A DNA stretch of 21,847 nucleotides, taken from assembly GCF_000719345.1 (NCBI RefSeq), contig NZ_JOFX01000066.1, positions 1 to 21,847 on the forward strand, given 5' to 3'. Position numbers and translations under genes: made by a program. Shown here in pieces: positions 8,799 to 17,715 of this stretch (positions are counted from its first letter, which is position 1; every line of letters begins with the position of its first letter). Source of the stretch: Streptomyces sp. NRRL F-2664 (GTDB lineage Bacteria > Actinomycetota > Actinomycetes > Streptomycetales > Streptomycetaceae). Under the pieces are notes generated by a model. That model did not search any database. It saw nothing but the letters and a program-made list of their open reading frames with translations, and was not told the DNA's origin.

Positions 8799-9533
8799 GC
8801 CCTTTCCATCCGGTGCTGGAGGGTGAGCTGGGCGGTCAGCGGGTGTGGCATTGAGACAGGGCCCCTGGCGAGCAGGTCGGGCGGGTCCGCCGACAGCTCC
8901 GGCGGCGGCGTGCATGCCTACGCCGTACTTGACAGGGCTGTCGTCCTTGCCGTTGCCCGCACGGTCGCGCTCGGCGGGCGTGCCGTCTATGGGCACGCCG
9001 TTCGGGAGGGCTGCCAGGTCGCGGTCACACTGTCGCGGTCACACTGTATCCATACGCGTGCGCGGTGCTCCCCGTCCGGAGCCCAGTCGCACTCCGGGCG
9101 GGCAGGTCGTGCTGGCGGGGATATGGCGGGCGTGGCCAGCTTGCCGGGAAGCCGACGGCCTGCACCGCAGCCGCCTCCGCGGACGGCGATCAGCAGTGAC
9201 ACAATAGCTCCACGCCAACGGGCAAAGCCGTCCTCATGCTGGAAGAAAACACCGAAGAAGCCCGGTCATCGCAGATTCAGAAAGCTACTCTGAGCAGATC
9301 CCGCAGCGGCAACCCCGGCTCCGGCGGACGGCCAAGTGGCCCCGCTGGGCAAGCAGGTCCTGCCCGTCCGGCCCGTCATGCATCCAACGGATAAAAGATT
9401 TACGGATTTTCAGCATGAAGGACTGCATGCTACCTCCTTGGGTGTTGTCTTATTTACTATGCTGCACGACAGCGGCGACTATCGGACTCTGCGATTTCTG
9501 CACTTATGGGGTCGCTTTCAGCGTCGCCTACGG
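8799..9533. other. 735-bp region without a recognisable gene
   Basis: Open frames on both strands here are short, lack ribosome binding sites and match nothing I know. A 14-bp tandem duplication sits at 9018-9045. The segment 9380-9500 is AT-richer than its surroundings. It is likely decayed mobile-element DNA, but no family motif survives to prove it. Confidence 0.4.
9018..9045. repeat. 14-bp tandem direct duplication
   Basis: The unit GTCGCGGTCACACT occurs twice head to tail with no spacer. It shifts no recognisable gene. It is probably a replication slippage scar. Confidence 0.7.
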
Positions 9534-9800
9534 CTATCGCCCTGAGCGACGGCTGCTCGCCGGATGAAACGGTCTATGGCGGGTCCACTGATCGACGGGT
9601 GTCTCTTGTCCTTCGTCGAGGCGTGGTGCAGGTGGATGTGGTGGTTGTGCGGCGACGGTGGGGGTGCGGGGTTCGCGGAAGGTGCCGTCTCGGAGCAGGG
9701 CGAAGGGGACGGTGATGCGTTGGCCGGCGAGGTGGAGGAGGGCTTGGGCGTGTGTTTGCCGCGGCCCGTTGCCGGTCACAGTAGGCCCCGGTGTCCTACC
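9534..9800 (-). pseudogene. IS110-family transposase C-terminal fragment
   Basis: On the minus strand, QTHAQALLHLAGQRITVPFA and LLRDGTFREPRTP correspond to the extreme C-terminus of an IS110 transposase (usual form HTQALL-LARRR-DVLFAMLRDGTFYEP). One frameshift upstream, AYCDRQRAAA continues the match at ~9795. A further ~45 codons run on after the usual end to a TAG at 9534. Nothing of the catalytic N-terminal half remains. The strand is the same as for the copies at 6815-7705 and 16817-17075. Confidence 0.75.
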
Positions 9801-9863
9801 TCTGCCCTTCGGTGCAAAGTAGCTGCGGCTGACCTCCGCTCTTCCGTTGCTTCGTGTCCCGCC

Positions 9864-9881
9864 CGTTCGTTAGGCCGAACG
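9864..9881. repeat. Short inverted repeat upstream of tnpA
   Basis: The arms CGTTCG and CGAACG are separated by six bases, 27 bases before the ATG of the Tn3-type transposase. It could be an operator or a transcript hairpin. The arms are short enough that chance is possible. Confidence 0.35.
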
Positions 9882-9907
9882 AGTGGTCGGTGGAGGGGTA
9901 GGGGTTC

Positions 9908-12857
9908 ATGCGCCGGGAGTGGTCGTGGTGGCGTGCTGGACGCCGGTGGGGATGACTGGGACCTGGTTGCGAACAAGTCCGGGCCGACCAGGCTTGGCTT
10001 CGTGCTAATGCTGAAGTATTTCGAGTTGGAGGGCCGGTTCCCCCAGTGCCTGGAGGAGTTCCCGTCGGCCGCGGTTGACTACGTCGCCGAGGTGGCCAAG
10101 GTGCCGGGCGGAGACCTGGCGAAGTACGACCTGTCGTCCCGGTCCGCGAAGGGGCACCGTACGCAGATCCGTGAGGCCCTCGGTTTCCGACCGTCGACCC
10201 GCGCCGACGAGGAACGACTGACCGGCTGGCTTGCCGATGAGGTCTGCCCCGTCGAGCTGGTTGAGGACCGGCTGCGCGAGGCCCTGCTCGTGCAGTGCCG
10301 CAGCGATCGCATCGAGCCCCCGGATCGTGGCCGCCGCGCGGGCGCGGGCAGACCGGGTCTTCTGCGCGCCGACCGTCGCGCGTCTGGGCGAGGTGTGCGC
10401 CGGGCGCCTGCTGGAGCTGGTGGCGGAGGGCAACGAGGGCGGCACCGCGCTGCTGGTCGCGCTGAAGCGGGACCCCGGTGCGGTGGGCCTGGACTCGCTC
10501 CTGACGGAGATCACCAAGCTGACTGCCGTCCGTCAGCTCGGTCTGCCAGAAGGGCTGTTCGCGGACCGCTCGGAGAAGCTGGTGGCCGCCTGGCGGGCGC
10601 GGGCGATCAAGATGTACCCCTCGGACTTCCGGGACGCGGGCGAGGTTGCACGGACGACGCTGCTGGCTGCGCTGTGCGCCTCCCGTCAGGGCGAGATCAC
10701 CGATCCCCTGGTGGAACTGCTCGCCGCCCTGGTCCACAAGATCAACGCCCGTGCTGAGCGGCGGGTGGAGGATCAGCTGACCGCCGAGTTGAAGAAGGTA
10801 CGCGGTAGGAGGGCATCCGCTTCAAGCTGGCGACGGCCGCAGTCGACAAGCCCGACGAGGTCGTACGCCGGGCCTTGTTCCCGGTGGTAGGGGAGAGGAC
10901 ATTGCGCGAGCTGGCGGCCGAGGCGAAGGCGAACGAGAAGGTCTTCAAGGCCAAGGTCCGGACCACTCTGCGGTCCTCCTACAGCTCCTACTACCGGCAG
11001 ATGCTGTCGCGACTGCTGAACACCCTCGGCTTCCGGTGCAACAACACCGCCTACCGGCCGGCGATGGACGCGCTCGCGCTGCTGGACAGGTACGCCGACG
11101 TCGACGGCAAGACCCGCTTCTACGACGCCGGCGACGTGGTGGCGATGGACGGCGTCGTGCGCAAGGACTGGCGGGAGGCCGTCGTTGACGACAAGGGCCG
11201 CGTCGAGCGCATCCCGTACGAGCGAGCGGTGTGTGCTGGTGGCGCTGCGGGCGCGATCCGCCGCCGGGAGATCTACGTCGAGGGCACCAGGCGGTGGGGC
11301 GACCCGGAGGACGACCTGCCCGGTGACTTCGAGTCGGCCCGCGCCGTGCACTACGCCGCGATCCGCCAGCCGGAGGACCCGAGGGAGTTCATCACCCGGC
11401 TGAGGCGGCGGATGACGGACGGCCTGGACCGGCTGTCGGCCGCGCCCACGGACGGCTCGGCGGGCGGCGTGAAGGTCACCATCGGCAAGGGTGAGCCGTG
11501 GATCACCGTGCCCAAGCTGGAGCCGCTGGACGAACCCACGGTACTTGCGGCCCTCAAGGAAGGGGTCGTACGACGGTGGGGCGTACTCGACCTCCAGGAC
11601 GTGCTGAAGAACGCGCACTTCCTCACCAGCTTCACTGACGAGTTCGTCTCGGTCGCCGCCTACGAGCGCATCGACCGCGCGACCCTCCAGCGGCGCCTGC
11701 TGCTCGCGCTGTTCGCCCTGGGCACCAACATGGGCATCCGGGCGATCGTGGCGACCGGCGAGCACGGCGAGACCGAAGCCACCCTGCGGCACGTGCTTCG
11801 GCACTTCATCACCGTCGACAACCTCCGCGCCGCCGTCACCCGGCTCGTGAACGACACCTTCGCGGCCCGGGACGCAGCCTGGTGGGGTTAGGGCACGGCG
11901 TGCGCGTCGGACTCGAAGAAGTTCGGGTCCTGGTCCAGCAACTTCATGACTGAGTACCACGCCCGCTACGGCGGCAACGGTGTGATGATCTACTGGCACG
12001 TCGAGCGGAAGAACACCTGCATCTACTCCCAGCTGAAGTCCTGTTCATCGTCCGAGGTCGCGGCGATGATCGAGGGCCTGCTGCGGCACTGCATCGACGC
12101 CGAGATCGAATCCAACTACATCGACACCCACGGCGCCTCGGTCGTCGGGTTCGCCTTCACGGAGCTGCTGAACTTCCGCCTGCTCCCGCGGCTGAAGAAT
12201 ATCGGCAGCATCCGCCTGTACCGCCCGGGCGACACCCCGCCCGGATGGCCCGCGCTCGGCGCATCGCTGACCCGCCCGATCCGCTGGGAGGTGATCGGGC
12301 AGCAGTACGACCAGATGGTCAAATACGCCACCGCGCTCCGGCTCGGGGCGGCGGAGGCCGAGCAGGTCCTGCGGCGCTTCACCCGCGGCGGCCCCGAACA
12401 CCCCACGTGCCGGGCGTTGGAGGAACTCGGCAGCGCGGTCCGCACCGTCTTCGCCTGCGGCTACCTGGCCGGCCCCGGCCTGCGCCGGGAGATCCACGGC
12501 GGGCTCCAGGTCGTGGAGAACTGGAACAGCGCGAATACGGTGCTCCACTATGGCAAGGACGGCGCGCTGACCGGCCCGGACAAGGAGCATCCGGAGCCCT
12601 CGATGCTGGCACTGCACCTGCTCCAGTCCGCGCTCGTACACGTCAATACCATGCTGGTGCAAGAGGTCCTAACTGAACCGGCTTGGGCCAAGAAGCTGGG
12701 CGATGCGGACCGGCGTTGGCTGACCGCGCTGCTCTGGTCGAACGTCAACCCGTACGCCACCTTCCGCCTCGACATGGACAAGCGGCTCTACCTGGGACTA
12801 CCGGTCACCGTGCCGCGCCCCCGCCCCGCTGAAGCCGCCGCCGGGGCGGTCCGCTGA
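9908..12857 (+). pseudogene. tnpA: Tn3-family transposase TnpA, degraded
   Basis: This is a near full-length (~980 codons) Tn3-family DDE transposase, which would bind the 38-bp-type ends and form cointegrates. Order of blocks: MRREW start; DWDLVANKSGPTRLGFVLML; IREALGFRPSTRADEERL; LADEVCPVELVEDRLREAL; FRCNNTAYRPAMDAL; RFYDAGDVVAMDGV; the catalytic domain CASDSKKFG (first Asp) with [34 protein letters not shown] (second Asp); [18 protein letters not shown] (Glu); and a typical [11 protein letters not shown] end. Lesions: a frame change near 9920-9950; net frame shifts in the C-run at 10317-10321 and near 10803; a short out-of-frame patch at ~11220-11255 replacing the usual CVLVALR; and an in-frame TAG at 11889-11891 ([18 protein letters not shown], where the family has Glu). 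No resolvase gene or res site was recognised. Confidence 0.9.
11889..11891 (+). other. In-frame amber codon inside tnpA
   Basis: Codons read TGG TGG GGT TAG GGC ACG GCG, and the frame on both sides is the correct TnpA frame. The family normally has Glu (GAG) here, so a single G-to-T change explains the stop. It lies seven codons before the first catalytic Asp. Confidence 0.8.
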
Positions 12858-12912
12858 AACTCGGCGTGGCGGGCTGGAGAAGTGCTCGCTTCTACCGCAC
12901 CGGGCAGCGTTC

Positions 12913-15069
12913 TCACCGCAAGGAGTGAGGGATCCGTGCGATGCACGCCGCGATGTCCGTGAGGAGTCCGATGACGGGTTCGTTGTCACGGACCTCTCCG
13001 CGTGTCCGGGTGTCGTCGTTCCGGTGCGTGGGCAGCTCGCCGAGCCGCTGGGCGTGAAGCTGGGCGAGGTAGAGGCGCATGGCGTCGAGGGTGTCGGTCA
13101 GGGCTTGCCTGTGCGTGTCCTGCCCGTCCGGTTGCGGTGCTGTCAGGGCTGCGCGGGCATGGGTGCGGTAATCGGCAAGGCCGGGGATGAGCATGGCGCG
13201 TGACGTGGCGTGCACCGTCAGAGCACCGATGTGCTCGACGAGTGAGGCCAGGGTGGTGAGAGTGGCCGAGGCGACCGCGAGGGCTTCAGCATCACGGCCG
13301 GGTTCTCTGCCGGCGTGCTGCCGTGTGGCCCGGGCCTTGACGAGTGCGTCTTCTGCTGCGCGGCGCACCTGGTCTGCGGGGGGCGTCTTGGGGTCGGTAA
13401 GCGAGTCCAGGGTTGCATCCAGGTAGGTGGCGGCGGCGTGGGTTGCCTGGGTGGTGTGCTGAGTGAGGCGGTCGTGGTCCCAGGCGGGCCACAGGAGGTA
13501 GCCGCCCAGGAGCGCGGCGGCGCTGCCGAGGACGGTCATGGTGATGCGTTCAAGAGCTGATGCCCAGTCGCCGGGCTGGGCGACGTCGCCGATCAGCAGC
13601 ACCAGGGGGGTGCCGAAGACGACCCAGAAGGCGTAGTTGACGGGTCTGAGGGTGAACCCTGCGCTGATGATCGCGAAGAGCAGGACGGCGAGAACCGCGG
13701 GGTCTTTGACTCCTGCGATGAGGAGTGCGGCGCAGGTGCCGCCGATCAGGTTGCCGGCGATGCGCTGTCCGGCGCGTTCGAGGGTGGTGCCGTACTGGGG
13801 GCGCAGGACGCGCAGGACGGCCAGAGTTGCCCACTCGCCGTGCGGGAGGCCCGTGACCGTGACGAGGATGAAGACGGCGGCGCAGACGGCCGTGATACGC
13901 AGTGCGTGGCGGTAGGAGCGGGAGCTGAGCGTCATCGTGGCGCGCAGGCGTGCGGTGTCGTAACCGGTCTTGCGTGGTGGGGCTGGGTGGAGCCGGGTGG
14001 AAGCGGCTGCTGTCAGCGCATCGGCTTGCCGGTGCGCGGTGAGGGTTGCGGTGTGGATGCGTTCGAGAAGCCGGCGTTGGCACCCGGCTCTGGCGAGCAG
14101 GTCGTAGGGCTCCTGGCCGACGGCTGTCCGTGAGCGCATGGCGTCGCAGGCGAGGCCGAGTTCCTTCAGCGCCCGGGCGGTATCCGGAGGGGCGGTCGCG
14201 TGGCCCGGCCGGGCGAGCCTCCGTGCGGTATGCGAGAGGTGGTCGGCGAGCGTATGGGCGGCGGCGGTGCACTGCCGCCGGACGGGTGGCGGCGGGGGGC
14301 CGGTCTGGGCCAGTGCCGCAGTGAGGTCGACCAGCAGGGCGGCCTGGCGCAGCAGCGGATCGACCCGGACCGCCAGGCCTTCATCACCGCCCGGGCCATG
14401 CAGTGCCAGAGCCGCCTGTTGTGCCCTGCGTAACGCGGGAACCGCACTCGTATGGTCGCCGTCACCACGGTCAGAGCCGGCGGTGATCCAGACGAGGCGT
14501 CGGCCGGCCTCTCGATAGGGCGCGGCTGCGGCCGTCAGGACGCTGCGCAGGCGCGGGGCGGGGGTGAGCAGGCCGGTGGCAGCGGCGTACCAGAGGCCAC
14601 CGGCCAGTACGAGAAGCGCGGCACTCACGGTGCCGTCCGATGGTCCGGAGGCGGCCTGGCCGGCTCCGGCCAGCAGTGCGGTTGCCGGCATGGTGCCCAG
14701 GCGGGCTACCGTTCCATGAACCGCTTCGCCCATGGCAGCGAGGAAGACCAGCAGGAGCAGCAGGGCCAGAGCGAGCGGGAACAGTCCGGTGGCCAGTTCT
14801 CCGGCGTAGAACGCGAGCGCGTTGACGACACCTGCCGCCGCCAGCCCGGCCGTCCGCTGCCTCCGGGGACCGCCCTTGTTGGTGAAGGCGGCCACATACG
14901 CGCCCAGGCACGCCAGCGCCCCAGCCTCGGGATCACCAGCCACCACGCCCGCCAGCAGGGGCAAACCCACGGCCACCCCGTTGACCAGCCCCGTTCCGGC
15001 CGCTGGCCTGCTGCCCTCGGCCGGAGCGAACAAGCCGGACAGCCATACCCAGGCCCTGATCCTTCTCAA
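12913..15069 (-). CDS. FUSC-family membrane protein
   Basis: This 718-residue integral membrane protein has two hydrophobic clusters (~25-170 and ~390-525) separated by a soluble helical region, and a ~190-residue cytoplasmic C-terminus. This is the layout of FUSC/YccC/aromatic-acid-exporter-like proteins. The diagnostic stretch is ATLAVLRVLRPQYGTTLERA, followed by QRIAGNLIGGTCAAL (~430-460). The N-terminal cluster (GVVAGDPEAGALACLGAYVA, then FTNKGGPRRQR) is a degenerate first copy of the same half. The likely role is efflux of small, often aromatic, compounds; the substrate is unknown. The start is TTG at 15069, whose TTGA overlaps the PEBP stop, so translation is probably coupled. The next in-frame starts are GTG codons near residue 31, inside the conserved N-terminal region. 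It appears intact. Confidence 0.85.
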   Translation of the reverse strand: MRRIRAWVWLSGLFAPAEGSRPAAGTGLVNGVAVGLPLLAGVVAGDPEAGALACLGAYVAAFTNKGGPRRQRTAGLAAAGVVNALAFYAGELATGLFPLALALLLLLVFLAAMGEAVHGTVARLGTMPATALLAGAGQAASGPSDGTVSAALLVLAGGLWYAAATGLLTPAPRLRSVLTAAAAPYREAGRRLVWITAGSDRGDGDHTSAVPALRRAQQAALALHGPGGDEGLAVRVDPLLRQAALLVDLTAALAQTGPPPPPVRRQCTAAAHTLADHLSHTARRLARPGHATAPPDTARALKELGLACDAMRSRTAVGQEPYDLLARAGCQRRLLERIHTATLTAHRQADALTAAASTRLHPAPPRKTGYDTARLRATMTLSSRSYRHALRITAVCAAVFILVTVTGLPHGEWATLAVLRVLRPQYGTTLERAGQRIAGNLIGGTCAALLIAGVKDPAVLAVLLFAIISAGFTLRPVNYAFWVVFGTPLVLLIGDVAQPGDWASALERITMTVLGSAAALLGGYLLWPAWDHDRLTQHTTQATHAAATYLDATLDSLTDPKTPPADQVRRAAEDALVKARATRQHAGREPGRDAEALAVASATLTTLASLVEHIGALTVHATSRAMLIPGLADYRTHARAALTAPQPDGQDTHRQALTDTLDAMRLYLAQLHAQRLGELPTHRNDDTRTRGEVRDNEPVIGLLTDIAACIARIPHSLR

Positions 15070-15524
15070 CCGCGCTGGAACCGGCCCATCAGCACAGCCT
15101 GCTCCAGGACATGACCTGCCATGGCTGCTTCGAGCTCCGCACGCCCCGCAGAAGGCGGCAGCTGCAGGGTGGTGTCGAGCGCGTAGAGGGTGAAGAAGTA
15201 CCGGTGCGGGCCGTCACCGGGCGGCGGCGCCGGACCGATCCACGTATTCGTACCCCTCGTGGTGACCCCCACCACGCCCGCTCCCTTGTCGGCTTCGGAC
15301 AGGCGGCGCTGCCCCGCTGGGATGTTCCACATCACCCAGTGGTCGAAGTTCCCATCGGGCCGCCTCTCCCGGGGCACATCCGGATCGTGCACCACCAGCG
15401 CCAGGCTCACCGCCCCGGTCGGCACCTCATCGAACTCCAGCGGCACCAAGGACTCGCTCCCGTCCACCGAGTGCTCGGCAGGAATCCAGCCCCCGTCCTG
15501 AAACGACGGACTCGCAATCTTCAT
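15066..15524 (-). CDS. YbhB/YbcL family PEBP (Raf kinase inhibitor-like) protein
   Basis: This 152-residue phosphatidylethanolamine-binding-protein fold is of bacterial YbhB/YbcL type and about the usual length. Conserved blocks are VVHDPDVPRERRPDGNFDHW with VMWNIPAG (anion-binding pocket Asp/His), GTNTWIGPAPPPGDGPHRYF and FTLYALD. There is no signal peptide, so it is cytosolic. Bacterial members bind small anionic or lipid ligands; their function is mostly unknown. ATG at 15524 was chosen because AGAGGA lies seven bases upstream (15532-15537); an alternative ATG six codons earlier (15542) lacks such a site. Its TGA overlaps the TTG start of the FUSC gene, giving a two-gene operon. It is divergent from the integrase pseudogene. 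Confidence 0.9.
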   Translation of the reverse strand: MKIASPSFQDGGWIPAEHSVDGSESLVPLEFDEVPTGAVSLALVVHDPDVPRERRPDGNFDHWVMWNIPAGQRRLSEADKGAGVVGVTTRGTNTWIGPAPPPGDGPHRYFFTLYALDTTLQLPPSAGRAELEAAMAGHVLEQAVLMGRFQRG

Positions 15525-15568
15525 AGCGACATCCTCTGCCATTCCGGCGCAACTAGCTCGCTGCCACA

Positions 15569-15587
15569 CTTTGTCCCACGCACAAAG
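15569..15587. promoter_or_regulatory. Inverted repeat in the PEBP upstream region
   Basis: CTTTGT and ACAAAG arms flank a 7-base loop, 45 bp upstream of the PEBP ATG, in the divergent gap facing the integrase remnant. The position suits an operator for the PEBP-FUSC operon, but the arms are short. This is inference only. Confidence 0.3.
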
Positions 15588-15732
15588 CCTCGCGGTAAAT
15601 ACCGGATTTACTGCGACGGAGCCCTTAGCGTGATCATCGCTACCTGCGGCGGATTCTCCATCTGTCACAGACGAGGTGTACGCATTTACTGCGGCAGTGC
15701 CGGAGGGCGGGACGGGTGAGGCGATCGAACCG

Positions 15733-16787
15733 GTGACCGAACTCGGGGACGGGGGCGCGCCGCGGCTGCCGCGCGCTCGGGTAGTGCCCCTCTCCACCCC
15801 TCCCTCGACGTACACCGCGGCGGTCGAGCGGTACCTCACCGGCGCGGGCATCGCGAGGTCCTCCGCACGGATCTCCCGGATCTCTCTGACGACCTGGGGG
15901 TGGATGCTCGCCGGTGAACCCGCGCCGGCCGGACCGGCCCGCCGGGGCGCGAAGCCGCCCGCCTTCCCCATCACCTGCACCGACGACTCGTCACTGCCCG
16001 AGGTCCTGGCCGAGCTGGCGGCGGCACGGGCGGACGAGATGGACGCCGATACCGTCAACCGGGAGCTGTCCATCGCGCGCCAGGCGATCGGCTGGTGGCA
16101 GCGCCAGGGCTGGATCGCCGTGGACCCGACGATCGGCATCGAGCGGCGGCCGGCGCCGCCGGACCGCACCAAGGCCCTGGCCAACAACCAGATCGCCGCC
16201 CTGTGGCGCCTGGACGTCGCGCTGCGCGAGAAGACGCAGTGGAGGATGCTCTAGGAGTCCGCCGCACGGGCCGACGAGGTGTGTGCCTGAACGTGGACGA
16301 CCTGTACCCGCAGGACAACCGCGGGAAGAACACTGCCAAGGGCGGGGCGACCGAGTGGATCCACTGGCAGTCCGGCACCGCACAGCTTCTGCCCCGCCTC
16401 ACCGCCCGCCGTACCCGCGGCCCCCTGTTCCTCACCGACCGCAAGGCCCCGGCCGGGACGCCGACGCTCGACGTGTGTCCGGAGACCGGCCGGGCCCGGC
16501 TCTCCTACCGCCGCGCTGAGGAGATCTTCGAGCAGAACACCCGACTGCTGGCCAACCCCCTCGCCTCACCCGACGACATCGAAGACCTGGATGGCTGGAC
16601 GCTCCACCGGCTCCGCCACAGCGCCCTCACTCACGACGCCGAGGACGGCACCTCCACCCCGATGCTGCTGGCCCGCTCCCGCCACGCCTCCGTCCGCTCA
16701 CTGGAACGCTACGCCCGCCCCGGCGTCGACGCGGTCGCCCGACACGTCGCCGAATGCCACCCTGCCGCACGCCGCCGGAATCAGTAA
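15733..16787 (+). pseudogene. Tyrosine recombinase/integrase, broken
   Basis: This is a tyrosine site-specific recombinase of ~350 codons. The N-terminal SAM-like core-binding part (TYTAAVERYLTGAGIARSSA to ELSIARQAIGWWQRQGW) is followed by the catalytic domain. Arg I is in AARADEV, the HxxR box in LHRLRHSALTHDAEDG, and the His plus nucleophile Tyr in SRHASVRSLERYARPG. Lesion 1 is TAG at 16252-16254 (WRML-stop-ESAARADEV), where the family has Tyr. Lesion 2, about 35 bases on, is a one-base deletion (GTGTG for an expected GTGCTG) that shifts the frame for the rest. GTG at 15733 was chosen because the family typically begins about there; GTG codons at 15676 and 15697 extend it. No excisionase, tRNA or att repeat was found next to it. 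Confidence 0.85.
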
Positions 16788-16816
16788 CGGCCGTCGCCCC
16801 TACCTTGCACCGTGGG

Positions 16817-17075
16817 TCAGGCATAGGAGGCCGGGGCCCAGTAGGTGCGGGAGGCCGGGTCGGCGTTCGCGCAGGCGGAGGGGAACGTCGCCCGTTTGGG
16901 CTGCCGGTTTCCGCCCCGTGTGCGTGTTGGCCGTGGATCGAGGTACCGGCGACTGCGTCGTCGGAGCGAGGCTGGAATAAGGGGCGGGGTGGGCGGCACT
17001 GGGACAGCCGCTCCCGTCACCGACGGCCGCCGACAGGACGGCGGCGTTTCTGGCCCCGGCTCCGGGCGTCGCGGT
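16817..17075 (-). pseudogene. Highly diverged IS110 transposase fragment
   Basis: On the minus strand PGAGARNAAVLSAAVGDGSG and SAAHPAPYSSLAPTTQS resemble the IS110 block PGIGVR..ARxLxxVGDGS..SAAHLAAYAGLAPTTRS. After a frame change near 16905-16930, GNRQPKRATFPSACANADPA and SRTYWAPASYA resemble GNKQLKRAFFPSAFAALGDPASRAYY. Only this ~85-residue portion survives. The match is much weaker than for the copies at 6815-7705 and 9534-9800, so it is an older insertion or a different IS110 lineage. Confidence 0.65.
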
Positions 17076-17127
17076 CGGGACCGGGTGGCAAGGGGCGGGT
17101 CCCCAATGGGCGCTGACTGGGCTACTA

Positions 17128-17152
17128 CTGATCTTTTCGTTAGTTCTGTGGG
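17128..17152 (+). repeat. Terminal inverted repeat, left
   Basis: This 25-bp sequence begins CTGATCTTTTCG and ends CTGTGGG. It is the exact reverse complement of 18260-18284. The TAA stop of orfB lies inside it (17140-17142). Confidence 0.9.
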
Positions 17153-17715
17153 GTGGGTGGGTGGATGGTGAGTCCGGTGTGGGTGAGGAGGGAGCAGGGC
17201 AGCTGTCGGTTTTGGTTGATGCGGTGGATGCCTTGTTCGGTGGCGTCGGCGGCTTCTGCGAGGTGGGCGCCGGCGAGGTTGGCGAGCTCGCGCTTTTTGA
17301 GCGAGGACCACAGCAGCTCCACCGGGTTGAGCTCAGGCGCGTAGGCGGGTAATCGTTCGGGGGTGAGCCAGTCCTGATCTGCGCCCCAGGCCCGCATGGC
17401 CCGGCTCCAGTGGGCGGACAGCCCGTCCCGGACCAGCACCACCCGCTCCCCGCGGTAGAACACCTTGAGCTGTTCAAGGACCTCGATCAGAGCGGTGGTG
17501 TCGTAGCTGCCGGGCTTGAGGTGGAAGCACAGGCGCGGGCCGTGTTCTGGATCGGCGGCGTGGTATCCGAGAGCCGCGGCCATCGAGGCCCGCTTCCAGT
17601 TCAGCCGATGCCGCAGGAGCGGGGTGCGGCCGCCGGGTGCGGAGGTACGCCGGACCTGGGGCAGTAGCGATACGCCCGATTCGTCGAGGAAGACGACCCA
17701 GGCACGTGTGTTCAC
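17140..17715 (-). CDS. IS630-family transposase OrfB (DDE domain)
   Basis: This 191-codon frame carries the DDE_3 catalytic domain. The first Asp is in VVFLDESGVSLLPQVRRT, the second Asp in ERVVLVRDGLSAHWSRAM, and the Glu in YAPELNPVELLWSSLKKREL. All three catalytic positions are present and spaced as in the family. It opens at GTG 17715, overlapping the end of orfA by four bases in the -1 frame. A full-length A-B fusion would need a -1 shift around the A4G5 run (minus strand of 17718-17726). The frame is otherwise intact. It is either expressed by programmed frameshifting/reinitiation or split by an indel in the homopolymer. Confidence 0.85.
   Translation of the reverse strand: MNTRAWVVFLDESGVSLLPQVRRTSAPGGRTPLLRHRLNWKRASMAAALGYHAADPEHGPRLCFHLKPGSYDTTALIEVLEQLKVFYRGERVVLVRDGLSAHWSRAMRAWGADQDWLTPERLPAYAPELNPVELLWSSLKKRELANLAGAHLAEAADATEQGIHRINQNRQLPCSLLTHTGLTIHPPTPQN

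Noticed and set aside
8448..8996. 182-codon minus-strand frame overlapping the ATPase gene
   Set aside because: It is antisense to a gene with clear GHKL motifs and has no family features.
9796..10737. 313-codon minus-strand open frame
   Set aside because: It lies antisense to the Tn3 transposase, whose plus-strand blocks match the family in order.
10773..11999. 408-codon minus-strand open frame
   Set aside because: Antisense shadow of the Tn3 transposase catalytic half; its translation is compositionally biased without motifs.
13550..14272. 240-codon minus-strand frame rich in Arg/Pro/His
   Set aside because: It is the same-strand alternative frame of the FUSC gene, which has strong hydrophobic segments and a conserved motif.
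15569..15730. Integrase attachment site between PEBP and integrase
   Set aside because: No repeated core and no tRNA end were seen; only a short 6-bp inverted repeat is present, which is not enough.
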